Below, in pieces: positions 13,729 to 14,279 of a stretch of 14,279 nt of DNA; within the stretch, counting starts at the first letter, position 1, and each line of letters begins with the position of its first letter. The position numbers were made by a program, and so were the translations under genes. Origin of the DNA: Zoogloeaceae bacterium (GTDB taxonomy: Bacteria > Pseudomonadota > Gammaproteobacteria > Burkholderiales > Rhodocyclaceae); NCBI GenBank assembly GCA_031290955.1, contig JAISLJ010000192.1, forward strand, positions 1 through 14,279, in the 5' to 3' direction. The notes beneath the pieces were generated by a model that made no database searches, was not told the origin of the DNA, and saw only the letters and a program-made list of their open reading frames with translations.

Positions 13729-14279
13729 ATGTCCTTCCCGGAAGCGGCCCAATGGTATCGGGAACAGGCTGTGAGGATTGATGAGGCGCTCAGGGATGCC
13801 GATATGCCCTTGAATCTCAAACTCCAGGAAGCCTGCAAGTTGCGGCAGGCACAACTGCAAGCCGCCAGGAATGCGCTGTACGACCAGGAACTTGCCGATG
13901 AATTCGGCGAATTGTTCCGTCTGGATTCACTCGAAACACTGGTTTCGGATGCTTCCCGGAGAACAGACCTTTCAGAGCCACAGCTTTTTGATGAAGTCTA
14001 CGGAAAAATCACCCGGACGGATGAAAACATCCGTTTCCCGGATACGGCGGGTGGCTGTTTTATCAAGGGCACGCCGATCACGGTCAAGGGGGGCTGGAAA
14101 CGAATTGAGGATATCCAGGTAGGCGACTGGGTGCTTTCCGCGCCGGAGGATGGCTCCGGAAAACCCGAATACAAGCGCGTGGTCAAGACCTTTGTTCACA
14201 AGAACAAGACCATTAGAGAGATTTACTATTGCCGTAGTAACGGAAAACGTGCAATAGTTATTGCAACGGGTAATCATCC
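13729..14279 (+). CDS. N-terminal part of a Hint-domain (polymorphic-toxin type) protein, cut by the window end
   Basis: The frame is open from 13702 to the end of the window; 184 residues are visible from the ATG at 13729. Residues 1-105 are mainly helical, with a charged Gln/Leu/Ala/Arg-rich stretch (about 30-66) and no recognised domain. From residue 109 comes a Hint (intein/hedgehog-like) domain of the pretoxin type: GGCFIKGTPITVKGGW with candidate nucleophile Cys110, IEDIQVGDWVLS (127-137), EDGSGKPEYKRVVKTFVH, and ATGNHP (179-184) for the conserved T-x-N-H-P block. Known proteins of this kind use Hint for self-cleavage that releases a C-terminal toxin; here the C-terminus is not seen. 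The ATG has no clear ribosome site, and an in-frame stop lies at 13699-13701. A different frame from ATG 13698 begins MKFRLCLLV, so a missed signal peptide through a frameshift is possible. Base composition is lower in GC than in asnO. Confidence 0.75.
   Translation, partial: MSFPEAAQWYREQAVRIDEALRDADMPLNLKLQEACKLRQAQLQAARNALYDQELADEFGELFRLDSLETLVSDASRRTDLSEPQLFDEVYGKITRTDENIRFPDTAGGCFIKGTPITVKGGWKRIEDIQVGDWVLSAPEDGSGKPEYKRVVKTFVHKNKTIREIYYCRSNGKRAIVIATGNH

Noticed and set aside
13480..13860. A 126-codon minus-strand open frame across the MITE and the Hint gene start
   Set aside because: It runs through the element's inverted repeats and antisense to the Hint gene, with no coding character.

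Overview
The window is GC-rich chromosomal DNA, most likely from a betaproteobacterium. The main taxonomic clues are a DUF2863 protein (a family I know from betaproteobacteria), a YdcH/DUF465 protein of betaproteobacterial style, and a Gram-negative GyrB with the long insert in its TOPRIM half. I cannot name the genus from sequence alone.

Layout, left to right. Positions 1-127 hold the last codons of a + strand gene (perhaps a transposase) and its rho-independent terminator. Positions 127-2125 hold a minus-strand cluster: an unrecognised 106-aa protein, an exported Sel1-repeat protein whose 22 cysteines form 11 regularly spaced pairs, and a YdcH-like protein. Positions 2248-8491 hold a second minus-strand series: a DUF2863 protein, a membrane-anchored metallophosphoesterase, gyrB with its own promoter, and a transglutaminase-fold protein in which Ser replaces the catalytic Cys. 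A divergent intergenic region follows.

On the + strand come a DUF4136 lipoprotein (8777-9346), a 382-bp gap with a structured segment, two tandem cdsA paralogues (9729-10649 and 10741-11598) that also share a 40-nt leader, and an asparagine-synthase-type amidotransferase (11708-13483). That last enzyme looks like AsnO of N-acetylglutaminylglutamine amide (NAGGN) osmolyte synthesis, but its usual partner gene is absent on both sides. A 141-bp MITE-like element with 16-bp perfect terminal inverted repeats and a TA duplication sits exactly on the asnO stop codon. The window ends inside a gene encoding a Hint (intein-like autoprocessing) domain of the polymorphic-toxin type, which starts just beyond the element.

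The left three quarters look like ordinary housekeeping and envelope genes. The accessory character is at the right end (orphan asnO, MITE, Hint gene), and the tandem cdsA pair is the clearest recent duplication. I did not find a complete novel multi-gene system. The best candidate for one is the Hint gene, whose C-terminal cargo and any immunity gene lie outside the window.
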